In this document: positions 7,006 to 13,887 of the stretch, piece after piece | How positions within the stretch are numbered: the first letter of the stretch is position 1 | How the letters are laid out: every line of letters begins with the position of its first letter | DNA from: an uncultured Elusimicrobium sp. | GTDB taxonomy: Bacteria > Elusimicrobiota > Elusimicrobia > Elusimicrobiales > Elusimicrobiaceae | DNA: 15,201 nucleotides | NCBI GenBank assembly: GCA_902787065.1 | Contig: CADAFA010000010.1 | Span: 1-15,201 of the forward strand | Reading direction: 5' to 3' | Position numbers and translations under genes: made by a program | Notes under the pieces: generated by a model | Told to the model about the DNA's origin: nothing | Database searches by the model: none | What the model saw: the letters and a program-made list of their open reading frames with translations, nothing else

Positions 7006-7055
7006 AACCCCTCCGCCTTTGCAAGCAAAGGGGCGGGGAGTAAAAGGAAATATTT
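7006..7055. repeat. 50-bp palindromic intergenic repeat, copy 2
   Basis: Same orientation and nearly the same sequence as 6282-6331, with the same inner stem CCTTTGC (7016-7022) and GCAAAGG (7025-7031). The turn is AA here instead of CA. Similarity continues into the flanking GGAAATATTT. With copy 1 it frames the pilin gene and its promoter. It could also help end transcription, but no T run follows. Confidence 0.75.
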
Positions 7056-7129
7056 TAGAGTTTAGAATCGTAGCGTACGAGCGCATTTTGTGCGACGCAA
7101 TAAATTGAATAAAGCCAAATCCTATGTCC

Positions 7130-7159
7130 ATAACTCGGCAAGTATTTTTGAGGAAATTT
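7130..7159. repeat. Direct repeat, copy B
   Basis: The unit reads ATAACT followed directly by CGGCAAGTATTTTTGAGGAAATTT, matching copy A at 6952-6984 except for a 3-base deletion and two substitutions. Its last six bases are also the start of the left arm of the inverted-repeat element at 7154-7241. Confidence 0.7.
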
Positions 7160-7249
7160 AAATTTTTATTTGACGACGTGTATCCAGAAGAAAGGGAGCG
7201 AAGCGACTCTCGGTACTCTAGGAAAATAAAAATTTAAATTTACCAAAAA
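7150..7249. repeat. Small element bounded by perfect 18-bp inverted repeats
   Basis: The left arm AAATTTAAATTTTTATTT (7154-7171) is the exact reverse complement of the right arm at 7224-7241. The pairing extends outward imperfectly (TTTTTGAGG on the left, ACCAAAAAG on the right). The 52-bp interior is less AT-rich and has no ORF. At under 100 bp with long terminal inverted repeats it looks like a MITE-type or palindromic dispersed element. It could alternatively be a strong RNA hairpin in the convergent intergenic region. No target-site duplication is obvious. Confidence 0.65.
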
Positions 7250-7288
7250 GACGCCGACGGCAAAGAACCAAATGCTGTAAATTCCTAT

Positions 7289-8185
7289 TTATTTTTGTAC
7301 AGCGACTTTGCCGGCGCGGCCCTTGATGTAATCTAAAACAATCTCGCCCTCTTTAGCATCAACCGCATTTTTAGCAACATCTTTAAGAGGGCAAATTGTA
7401 TAACCACGCTTTATTGCACCGCGTAAAATAGCTTCAAATTGTTTTAATTTGCTGCGGCCTTCCATTTCCCCATGCACAGTTATAACATTTAAGCCGGGTT
7501 TTAAGGAATTTAAATAGAAATCTGCAATGGTATCATCATTTATACCATCAAGGCCTAAAATTTCGTCCATTGTCGGAAGTGTTGAAGAAATTTCCAAAGT
7601 CTTAAAATTTTTACCTTCAAAAATTGGGTAAAAAGGTTTTTTACCCTCGCGGCCGTTACTGACATAATCAAAATTTAAACTATCCAAAGCCGCCAAAGCA
7701 TTACTTGTTACTTGCCAACCCGGAGCGGCAAAAGTATGCGGTTTTTTGCCGCTTAACTTTTCAAATAATTCTACCGCTTTTAACAAATCAGCGCGGATTT
7801 CGGTGTATAATAATTTTGGTAATTTGTCCTGCCATTTAACATGGTCCCAAGCATGAACACCGCATTCGTGGCCTGCTTTAACAGTATCAATAAAAACTTG
7901 CGGATGGTCTTTAACAATCATTGGTGCAGGCAAAATTGTTCCGTACATCATGGTTTTTAAGCCATAAGTGCTGGGGGCTTTTGTCCTAAACATTTTGCTT
8001 ATAAAACCTTTCCTGAAAATTCTGAAAATTGCTTTACCGGAATTATCCGGCCCAAAGGAAAAATAAAAAGTTGCTTTAAGCCCAAGTTTATTTAACACAT
8101 CCACCATGGCGGGTACACCTTTAAGGTAACCTTCTAAAGTATCAACATCTACTTTTACAGCTAAAATATTTTTATTTTCTGACAT
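7289..8185 (-). CDS. arnD: 4-deoxy-4-formamido-L-arabinose-phosphoundecaprenol deformylase
   Basis: Removes the formyl group from undecaprenyl-phosphate-linked 4-formamido-L-arabinose, giving the free amine used by ArnT. The NodB/polysaccharide-deacetylase fold is clear, and the 298 residues match the family. Signatures are VDVDT (12-16) with the catalytic and metal-binding aspartates, FSFGPDN (42-48), GVHAWDH (109-115) with His111 and His115 as metal ligands, FAAPGWQ (152-158), LPTMDE (203-208) and VHGEMEG (237-243) with His238. The start codon lies inside the end of arnT (14-bp overlap). A GAGGG (minus strand, 8198-8202) lies 12 bases upstream, rather far. It is the last gene of the arn operon, whereas in enterobacteria arnD precedes arnT. 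Confidence 0.95.
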   Translation of the reverse strand: MSENKNILAVKVDVDTLEGYLKGVPAMVDVLNKLGLKATFYFSFGPDNSGKAIFRIFRKGFISKMFRTKAPSTYGLKTMMYGTILPAPMIVKDHPQVFIDTVKAGHECGVHAWDHVKWQDKLPKLLYTEIRADLLKAVELFEKLSGKKPHTFAAPGWQVTSNALAALDSLNFDYVSNGREGKKPFYPIFEGKNFKTLEISSTLPTMDEILGLDGINDDTIADFYLNSLKPGLNVITVHGEMEGRSKLKQFEAILRGAIKRGYTICPLKDVAKNAVDAKEGEIVLDYIKGRAGKVAVQK

Positions 8186-9824
8186 ATAAATTTAGTTCCC
8201 TCTTATCGTGTCCGATATATTCAAAAGCCTCAATATTCGGCACGAGCTTAATGTGTTTATCTTTTACAATCATATAAAGTTTTTGATTTTCTTGCAAAGG
8301 TTGGTTCAGAAATGTTTCAGCCTTTCCCAAATCTATAAACCATTTATCGGCCTCTTTTGCTTTACTGCGCCCAAAGGCTAGTTCGCCATCCCTGTCATAA
8401 ATGGCAACACGGTGTTTTATATAAAAAGGCATATCTTGTTTATAAGTATTAAAATGCAAAACTATGTCTTGCGGCTTTAAAAGCGGAACAAGCATTTTGC
8501 TTAAAGTTTTTGTAGACCTTTGCTCCCCTAAAATACTAAATACCGGCAAGCTGGCTGCAAGAAAACAAAAGGCAAAAATAATATGTGCATTTAAAAATTT
8601 TTTAGGTTGTTTTCGGAATACCCAAAATATAACACAAAACACCGTACAAACCAGACTAAACAATATGAAAGGTGTTTTATAAATCAGGACTTTATGTATG
8701 TGCTTTAAAGGTATATAACCGTTAAAAACTAAAATTGAAGAGATAACTAAAACAACTGTAATAAAGCTAAATATCCAGAGCCAAATTTTTATTGTAAGTT
8801 TTTGCCCTCTTTCGGTTAAACTTAAAATATTTTTAGCTATAAGTATTGCAAGCGGAGGGAAAACGGGCAAAATATAAGGTATCAGTTTTGAACTTGAAGC
8901 AGAAAAAAATAAAGTTATAATTACAACCCACAAAACTAAATAAAGGTTAATTTGTTGTTTGTTTAAATAGTTTTTTATATTGGTAAATAGGCCTACTGTC
9001 CACGGAAATAAACCACCGATTATAACGGGAATAAAGAACCAAAAAGGCTCATATCTATCATGCATTTTTGTTGCATAGCGCAGGAAATGTTCCTGAATAA
9101 AAAAGAAGTAAAAAAAATCCGGGTTCTTTTTGCATACCATATAAAAAGGAGGCACGCAAACAAGAAAAAATATTAAAATCGCAGGTGTTAAAAACAGGCG
9201 CTTTAGAATTTTAAAGTCACGCGTAAAAAGCATAAAAAAGAATATAACGCCGCCCGGTAAAATTATACCGATTAAACCTTTCGCCAAAGTTGCCAAAGCC
9301 AAAGCCGAGTAAAAAATATAAAGCCAGCATTTTTTATTTTCCCTGTAAAATATATAAAAACTAAATAAGGCTAAGGTTAGTAAAGAGGAAAGGGTCATGT
9401 CTATAATATTTACGCGCGAAAGTGCAAAAAACAAACCGCTTGTTCCAAGAATTATAGCAGACAAATTGGCTGTATCTTCCCCTTCAAATTTACGGGCAAC
9501 AAACCAAGTTAACAAAATAGAAAGCAGGCCCATTACGACAGATGTAACCCTTGCCCCAAATTCATTTTGCCCAAAAATTGCAAAAGAGGCCGCCGTAAAC
9601 CAATAATAAAGGGGCGGCTTTTCAAAATACAAAACATAGTTTAATGTAGGGGTAAAAAAGTCCCCGCTTGAAAGCATTTCGCGCGGTATTTCGGCATAAC
9701 GGCCTTCGTCGGGGTTCATTAAACCATAACCGCCGATATTGCAAAAATATAAAATTACAAAAGCCGCAAAAATAAAGTATTTTAAATTGCGTTTATTTGT
9801 AAAAAAACTTATTACTTTTTGCAT
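8172..9824 (-). CDS. arnT: Undecaprenyl phosphate-L-Ara4N transferase (lipid A aminoarabinose transferase)
   Basis: An inner-membrane glycosyltransferase of the GT83 (PMT-like) family that moves 4-amino-4-deoxy-L-arabinose from undecaprenyl phosphate to lipid A phosphates on the periplasmic side, lowering the negative charge and polymyxin binding. It has 550 residues, the same length as the E. coli protein. The N-terminal half shows the first periplasmic loop with PDEGRYAEIPREM (38-50), including the catalytic-type Asp-Glu pair, then EKPPLYYW (68-75), LAKG (180-183), FFIQEHFLRYATKMHDR.EPFWFF (241-264) and SSKLIPYILPVFPPLAIL (311-328). About a dozen membrane segments are visible, with a soluble periplasmic C-terminus from about residue 430. 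It abuts the dehydrogenase gene with no gap. Related PMT-family sugar transferases look similar, but the operon settles the call. Confidence 0.94.
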   Translation of the reverse strand: MQKVISFFTNKRNLKYFIFAAFVILYFCNIGGYGLMNPDEGRYAEIPREMLSSGDFFTPTLNYVLYFEKPPLYYWFTAASFAIFGQNEFGARVTSVVMGLLSILLTWFVARKFEGEDTANLSAIILGTSGLFFALSRVNIIDMTLSSLLTLALFSFYIFYRENKKCWLYIFYSALALATLAKGLIGIILPGGVIFFFMLFTRDFKILKRLFLTPAILIFFLVCVPPFYMVCKKNPDFFYFFFIQEHFLRYATKMHDRYEPFWFFIPVIIGGLFPWTVGLFTNIKNYLNKQQINLYLVLWVVIITLFFSASSSKLIPYILPVFPPLAILIAKNILSLTERGQKLTIKIWLWIFSFITVVLVISSILVFNGYIPLKHIHKVLIYKTPFILFSLVCTVFCVIFWVFRKQPKKFLNAHIIFAFCFLAASLPVFSILGEQRSTKTLSKMLVPLLKPQDIVLHFNTYKQDMPFYIKHRVAIYDRDGELAFGRSKAKEADKWFIDLGKAETFLNQPLQENQKLYMIVKDKHIKLVPNIEAFEYIGHDKRELNLYVRK

Positions 9825-10856
9825 TTATTTTATTTTGCCTTTCTTAAAATCTTTAAGATATAAAGCTAAAGTTTTGCGTACCATTTCTTTTAAAGAAATC
9901 TTAGGTTCCCAGCCGAAAGTATTGCGCATATTATCAATGCTGGGCAAGCGGTCCTGTGCATCTTGGTAAGTACCGCCGTAATATTGTTTTGCATCTTGTA
10001 CAACAATTTGCGCTTTATCAGCCATCGGTTTATATTCCTTAAATTCTTTCATTGTTTCCACGATAGTATAAGCAAGTTCTTTAATAGAATGATTGTTTTT
10101 AGGGTTACCTATATTAAAGATTTTACCGTCTGCTTTACCGCCTTTATTTTCAATAATGAGCATTAAGGCATCAAGGCAGTCATCAATATAAGTGAAGCTT
10201 CTGCGCTGTTCACCGCCGTTAACTAAAACAAGTTGGCGGCCTGTTACAACATCATAAAACATTTGGGTAATACTTCTTGCCGCGCGGTTTTTTGCATCTT
10301 CAAAAGTATCAAGGCGCGTACCAACCCAGTTAAATGGCCTGATTAAAGTGTATTTTAAACCTTGTTCTTGCGCATATGCTGCAATAACGCGGTCCATCAT
10401 TTGTTTGCCGCAGGAATAAATCCAGCGCATTTTGTTGATTGGGCCTGTCATTAAAGGGGAGGTTTCTTCATTTAAAACTTTATCAGGGCTCATACCGTAA
10501 ACTTCAGAGGTTGAAGGGAAAATCACCCTTTTACCATGTTTTACGCACATGCGGACAACTTTTAAATTCTGTTCAAAATCTAGTTCAAAAGTCCACACCG
10601 GTTTTTTAATATAGTACATAGGTTTTGCAACGCCGACTAAAGGTAAAACGACATCTGCTTCTTTGACCTGATTTTCAATCCAGCGGTCAGCCTTAAAAAT
10701 ATCACCTTTTTTGAAGGTAAAATTAGGGTGTTTAAAACCTTTTAAATTACGTCTTGCATAGTCAAAAGCTACCACTTTCCAATCGGTAGTATTTAAAATT
10801 CTTTCGGTTAAATGGGAACCGATAAAACCGTCTGCACCAAGTATTAAAACTCTCAT
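9825..10856 (-). CDS. arnA: UDP-glucuronic acid oxidative decarboxylase (free-standing ArnA dehydrogenase half)
   Basis: Oxidises and decarboxylates UDP-glucuronate to UDP-4-keto-pentose, the first committed step of L-Ara4N synthesis. It is a 343-residue short-chain dehydrogenase/reductase with the NAD-binding GADGFIGSHL (7-16), STSEVYGM (115-122; Ser117 and Glu118 fit the catalytic pair of E. coli ArnA), Tyr147 and Lys151 in IYSCGKQMMDRVI, RPFNWVGTRLD (173-183) and GGEQRRSFTYIDD (214-226), whose arginine pair includes the decarboxylation arginine. The resemblance to the ArnA C-terminal half, including the C-terminal YYGGTYQD (292-299) and PSIDNM, is closer than to plain UDP-xylose synthases. 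The ATG overlaps the formyltransferase stop (ATGA, 10853-10856), with AGGAGA seven bases upstream. E. coli has both activities in one 660-residue protein. Confidence 0.93.
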   Translation of the reverse strand: MRVLILGADGFIGSHLTERILNTTDWKVVAFDYARRNLKGFKHPNFTFKKGDIFKADRWIENQVKEADVVLPLVGVAKPMYYIKKPVWTFELDFEQNLKVVRMCVKHGKRVIFPSTSEVYGMSPDKVLNEETSPLMTGPINKMRWIYSCGKQMMDRVIAAYAQEQGLKYTLIRPFNWVGTRLDTFEDAKNRAARSITQMFYDVVTGRQLVLVNGGEQRRSFTYIDDCLDALMLIIENKGGKADGKIFNIGNPKNNHSIKELAYTIVETMKEFKEYKPMADKAQIVVQDAKQYYGGTYQDAQDRLPSIDNMRNTFGWEPKISLKEMVRKTLALYLKDFKKGKIK

Positions 10857-11722
10857 TTTATAATCTCCTGTACTTCAAAATCTAAAATTTCCAAATCTTT
10901 ATCTGCGGCAGTTATTATATACGGTGTTTTTGAAACTGTTGTCCCTGCTGCCGTTTGTGTTTTTGTAGGTAAAACTTTGGCGCGCCAAATAATAATTTTT
11001 TTGCCGCCATCTTCAAAAAACGCACCGGGAAAAGGTTTTGTTACCGCCCTAATTAAATTGTAAATTGTTTGTGCGTTTTGATTCCAATCTATTAAACCGT
11101 CCGCTGGGGTGCGCCGCCCAAAATAGGTGCTGATTGACATATCTTGCTTGCGCGGTTTTAGATTTTTTGTTTCAATTAACGGGTAAACCTCTTTAATAAT
11201 TTCACAAGCAGCGGCGGTTACTTTTTGCGTTAAAGTTAAGGCAGTATCTTCATTAGATATTGGCACAACTTTTTGGCCCACAATATCACCTGCATCCGCT
11301 TTTGCCACCATATAATGTAAGGTAGCACCGGTTTCCTTTTCCCCTTTAACAAGCACCCAATTTATCGGTGCTCTGCCACGGTATTTGGGAAGCAGAGAAC
11401 CATGCATATTAAAAGCACCTAAAGGTGCAACTTTTAAAATTTCATCACTTATTAAAGAACGGTAATAAACAGACAAAATTATATCAGGCGCTAAATTTTT
11501 GATATTTTGCACATCTTCTGCGCCCAATTTTTCCGGCGTATAAGTTGGAATATTATATTTTTGTGCCAAAAGTTTAACGGAAGGGAACCAATTTTCTTTT
11601 GGGTTATCTTCATAGGTATAAACACCGATAATATTGGCGTCCATTTTGATAAGTTCCTCCAAAACGGCGGCACCTGTCATACTGAAACCGAAAAATAAAA
11701 GTTTAGGTCTATTTGATTCCAT
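10853..11722 (-). CDS. arnA: UDP-L-Ara4N formyltransferase (free-standing ArnA formyltransferase half)
   Basis: Formylates UDP-4-amino-4-deoxy-L-arabinose with 10-formyltetrahydrofolate, the form that ArnC loads on undecaprenyl phosphate. From the chosen start it has 289 residues. The core AFNMHGSLLPKYRGRAP (103-119) and ATLHYMVAKADAGDIVGQ (133-150) supply the expected catalytic Asn105, His107 and Asp143. SVYYRSLI (84-91) and FGRRTPADG also match the ArnA N-terminal half, and a short C-terminal domain follows. The frame is open upstream to 11806, but those 28 residues lie wholly within arnC. I chose the ATG at 11720-11722, which gives a 14-bp overlap with arnC and starts at the Rossmann-like strand (KLLFFGFSMTG). 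Related enzymes include methionyl-tRNA formyltransferase; the motifs and operon point to ArnA. Confidence 0.93.
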   Translation of the reverse strand: MESNRPKLLFFGFSMTGAAVLEELIKMDANIIGVYTYEDNPKENWFPSVKLLAQKYNIPTYTPEKLGAEDVQNIKNLAPDIILSVYYRSLISDEILKVAPLGAFNMHGSLLPKYRGRAPINWVLVKGEKETGATLHYMVAKADAGDIVGQKVVPISNEDTALTLTQKVTAAACEIIKEVYPLIETKNLKPRKQDMSISTYFGRRTPADGLIDWNQNAQTIYNLIRAVTKPFPGAFFEDGGKKIIIWRAKVLPTKTQTAAGTTVSKTPYIITAADKDLEILDFEVQEIIK

Positions 11723-12647
11723 ATTCTTCTTTAATAACAAATTTCGGGCGTTTTCTGACTTCCTTAAATAAGCGACCGATATATTCGCCCGTAATACCGA
11801 TCGCACTAATCATGAAACCTATCAAGAAAAACAATATTGCAAACAGGGTAAAAACACCGTTTGTGTCATCAGCTGCCGCACCAAAAATGATACGCAAAGC
11901 AATCAAGTAAGAGGCTAGCAAGAAACTTAAGCCTGAAATTACCATGCCTGAAATTGTTATAAATTGAAGGGGTACTAAAGAAAAGCTTGTCATCAAATCA
12001 AAATTTAAACTAACTAAGCGGAAAAAACTATATTTTGATTCCCCTTCCAAACGTTTGCTATGGGAAATTTCAATTTCCACAGGGTTAACGGCAAATTTTT
12101 GTGCAAAAGCGGGGATAAATGTTGTGGCTTCTTCACTTTTGGCAATAATATCTACGATGCGCCTATCATAAGCGCGCAACATGCAACCGTAATCGTGTAT
12201 CTTTAAACCTGTAATTTTATTGGTAATAATATTTACGATTTTTGAAGCGAATTTCCTAAAGAAAGGATCGTCCCTTTTTGCGCGAATGGTGCCTACAACA
12301 TCATAGCCTTTGTCAAATTCCACGAGCATTTTTTCAATTTCTTCCGGCGGGTTTTGAAGGTCAGCGTCCATTGTAACAACAACGTCGCCCGTTACTTTTG
12401 TAAACCCTGCAACTATTGCCATGTGTTGGCCGAAATTTCCGTTAAAATCAATAATTTTGACGACATCTTTGCGCTTTTCATACATGGCCTTAAGTTGCTT
12501 AATGCTGTCATCTTTACTGCCGTCATTTACGAAAATAATTTCATAAGGGCGGTTTAATTTATCTAAAGCCGGGAAGGTGCGCTCAAATAATTTCGGTAAA
12601 GACGCGCTTTCATTATATACAGGTATTACTACTGATAACTTTTTCAT
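11709..12647 (-). CDS. arnC: Undecaprenyl-phosphate 4-deoxy-4-formamido-L-arabinose transferase
   Basis: A membrane-bound GT2 glycosyltransferase that transfers 4-formamido-arabinose from UDP to undecaprenyl phosphate at the cytoplasmic face. It has 312 residues (E. coli 322). The N-terminal GT-A domain shows VVIPVYNESASLPKL (6-20), FVNDGSKDDS (39-48), and MDADLQNPPEEI (93-104) with the nucleotide-sugar metal motif. Residues 196-206 (SHSKRLEGESK) are typical of dolichyl/undecaprenyl-phosphate sugar synthases. Two C-terminal membrane segments follow (about 227-252 and 266-287), then GEYIGRLFKEVRKRP (287-301). The stop codon of arnB overlaps its ATG (ATGA, 12644-12647). DPM1-type or GtrB-type transferases share the fold, so specificity is inferred from the operon. 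Confidence 0.93.
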   Translation of the reverse strand: MKKLSVVIPVYNESASLPKLFERTFPALDKLNRPYEIIFVNDGSKDDSIKQLKAMYEKRKDVVKIIDFNGNFGQHMAIVAGFTKVTGDVVVTMDADLQNPPEEIEKMLVEFDKGYDVVGTIRAKRDDPFFRKFASKIVNIITNKITGLKIHDYGCMLRAYDRRIVDIIAKSEEATTFIPAFAQKFAVNPVEIEISHSKRLEGESKYSFFRLVSLNFDLMTSFSLVPLQFITISGMVISGLSFLLASYLIALRIIFGAAADDTNGVFTLFAILFFLIGFMISAIGITGEYIGRLFKEVRKRPKFVIKEEYGIK

Positions 12648-13813
12648 TTTAAATGCTCTTTTAATATTTGTTTGGTGGCGTTTATAACATCATTTATATC
12701 TTGCTCGGTCATTGTAGGGAATAACGGTAAAGATACAATATGTTCGCCCACATATTTGGCTTCTGGATAGTCATTAACATCCCAACCAAAAGTTTTTTGA
12801 TAATAACTGAATGTCGGTATAGCTTGATAATGCAAGGCAGTGCCAATATTTTGTTCACCCATAAGTTTCATAAATTCATCACGGGTGATATTTAAAACTT
12901 CGGTATCAATTAAAGGCGTAAAAATATGCCAGGAGTGTAAATCCCCGTTATTAACGGGGGCAGGCAAAATTAAGCCTTTTGTATCTTTAAAAGCAGCCAT
13001 ATATTTGGCAACAATTTCCGCGCGGCGTTTATTGAAATCTGCAAGTTGTTTCATTTGGGAAATACCTATTGCCGCCTGAATATCAAGCATATTGTATTTT
13101 AATCCGAGTAAAGAAATATCATAATGTGCTTTGCCTTTTGCGGCATAGCGGTTCCAAGCACCTTTGCTCATACCGTTTTGGCGCATAATGTAAACAGCCT
13201 CGGCGGCAGCCTCATCACTTAAACAGACCATGCCGCCTTCACCCGTAGTAATATTTTTTGTTGGGTGAAAACTGAAAACTACAGCATTTTTACCTTCGGT
13301 TTTGCCGATATTTTCCCCTTGATATTTTGCGCCCAAAGCATGGGCGGCGTCTTCAATAATAACTAAATTGTGTTTTTGGGCAATTTCTTTAATTGCCTTC
13401 ATATCGCAAGGGCGACCTGCAAAATGCACGGGCATTATTGCTTTGGTTTTAGGTGTAATTTTTGCCTCAATATTTGCAGGAACAATGTTTAAAGTGTTTC
13501 TGTCAATATCTGCCAAAACAGGTGTCGCACCTGCTAAAATTATAGTGTTTATGGTGGAGGCAAATGTCATCGGTGTTGTAATAACTTCATCACCTTTGCC
13601 GATACCTAGGGCCATTAAAGCCAAATGCAAACCGGCAGTAGCCGAATTTACCCCGATACAATACTGGGAAGCCGTAAAATCTTTAAAAACCTGCTCAAAA
13701 GCAATAGTTTTTGGGCCGATTGTCAGCCAACCGCTTTTAATACAGTTGACGACCTCGTCGATACCGTCTTGTGCGATACTTGGGCGCGCGAAAGGCAAAA
13801 AAGTTTCTCTCAT
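12644..13813 (-). CDS. arnB: UDP-4-amino-4-deoxy-L-arabinose--oxoglutarate aminotransferase
   Basis: A PLP-dependent DegT/DnrJ/EryC1-family aminotransferase that converts UDP-4-keto-pentose to UDP-L-Ara4N with glutamate as donor. From the chosen ATG it has 389 residues. Visible landmarks are SGWLTIGPKT, VNSATAGLHLALMALGIGKGDEVITTPMTF, VHFAGRPCDM, IEDAAHALGAKY and FSFHPTKNITTGEGG. The lysine in the last motif (residue 186 from this start) is the predicted PLP Schiff-base lysine, matching the FSFH..KNIT motif of enterobacterial ArnB. A GTG two codons upstream (13817-13819) is possible, but AGAGG (minus strand) lies five bases before the ATG at 13811-13813, which fits better. It is the first gene of the arn operon and diverges from ugd. 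Other sugar aminotransferases share the fold; the context makes ArnB very likely. Confidence 0.94.
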   Translation of the reverse strand: MRETFLPFARPSIAQDGIDEVVNCIKSGWLTIGPKTIAFEQVFKDFTASQYCIGVNSATAGLHLALMALGIGKGDEVITTPMTFASTINTIILAGATPVLADIDRNTLNIVPANIEAKITPKTKAIMPVHFAGRPCDMKAIKEIAQKHNLVIIEDAAHALGAKYQGENIGKTEGKNAVVFSFHPTKNITTGEGGMVCLSDEAAAEAVYIMRQNGMSKGAWNRYAAKGKAHYDISLLGLKYNMLDIQAAIGISQMKQLADFNKRRAEIVAKYMAAFKDTKGLILPAPVNNGDLHSWHIFTPLIDTEVLNITRDEFMKLMGEQNIGTALHYQAIPTFSYYQKTFGWDVNDYPEAKYVGEHIVSLPLFPTMTEQDINDVINATKQILKEHLK

Positions 13814-13837
13814 AAACACCTCTTCAATGTATACTAT

Positions 13838-13846
13838 ATTATATCA
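13838..13846 (-). promoter_or_regulatory. Extended -10 promoter of the arn operon
   Basis: On the minus strand this reads TGATATAAT, a TGn-extended perfect -10 box, about 25 bp before the arnB ATG. No good -35 lies at normal spacing, which is usual for extended -10 promoters. It is 7 bp from the ugd -10 on the opposite strand. A 7-bp inverted repeat (ATGTATA at 13827-13833, TATACAT at 13859-13865) brackets both boxes and could be an operator, though AT-rich sequence produces such pairs easily. Confidence 0.5.
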
Positions 13847-13850
13847 AATT

Positions 13851-13859
13851 TGGTACAAT
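13851..13859 (+). promoter_or_regulatory. Extended -10 promoter of ugd
   Basis: This reads TGGTACAAT, a TGn-extended -10 with one mismatch to TATAAT, ending 28 bp before the ugd ATG. No convincing -35 is seen at 16-18 bp spacing. It faces away from the arn promoter within the 74-bp intergenic region, so the two polymerase binding sites must overlap and one regulator could act on both. Confidence 0.5.
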
Positions 13860-13887
13860 ATACATATATTGCAAGTGCGGAGTGTTT

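Larger units (their letters stand above)
6937..7288. other. Intergenic region between convergent pilin gene and arnD
   Basis: This 352-bp stretch has no credible gene. It holds a 33-bp direct repeat copy just after the pilin stop (6952-6984), the second copy of the 50-bp palindromic repeat (7006-7055), a GC-rich strip with a weak hairpin (about 7071-7099), the second direct-repeat copy (7130-7159), and an element bounded by perfect 18-bp inverted repeats (7154-7241). Both flanking transcription units end here, so terminators are expected, but no hairpin with an adjoining T run is convincing. Confidence 0.8.

Noticed and set aside
7068..7104. GC-rich strip with GCGTACGAGCGC and GTGCGACGC as a structured RNA
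   Set aside because: Only a 4-bp inner stem and a 3-bp outer stem pair, with a lopsided internal loop; not enough to call an RNA or terminator.
7240..7260. Terminator for the arn operon (minus-strand GCCGTCGGC then GTCTTTTT)
   Set aside because: The stem is only 3 bp with a 3-base loop, too weak to call despite the T run.
11723..11806. Upstream extension of the formyltransferase frame
   Set aside because: It lies wholly inside arnC and lacks family similarity; the ATG at 11720-11722 starts the conserved domain.
13823..13874. Matched 25-bp -35/-10 spacings at the arnB and ugd promoters like that of the pilin
   Set aside because: TTGCAA and TTCAAT can be placed at 25 bp from the -10 boxes, but they are poor or ambiguous -35 matches in AT-rich DNA, so the coincidence is not good evidence.
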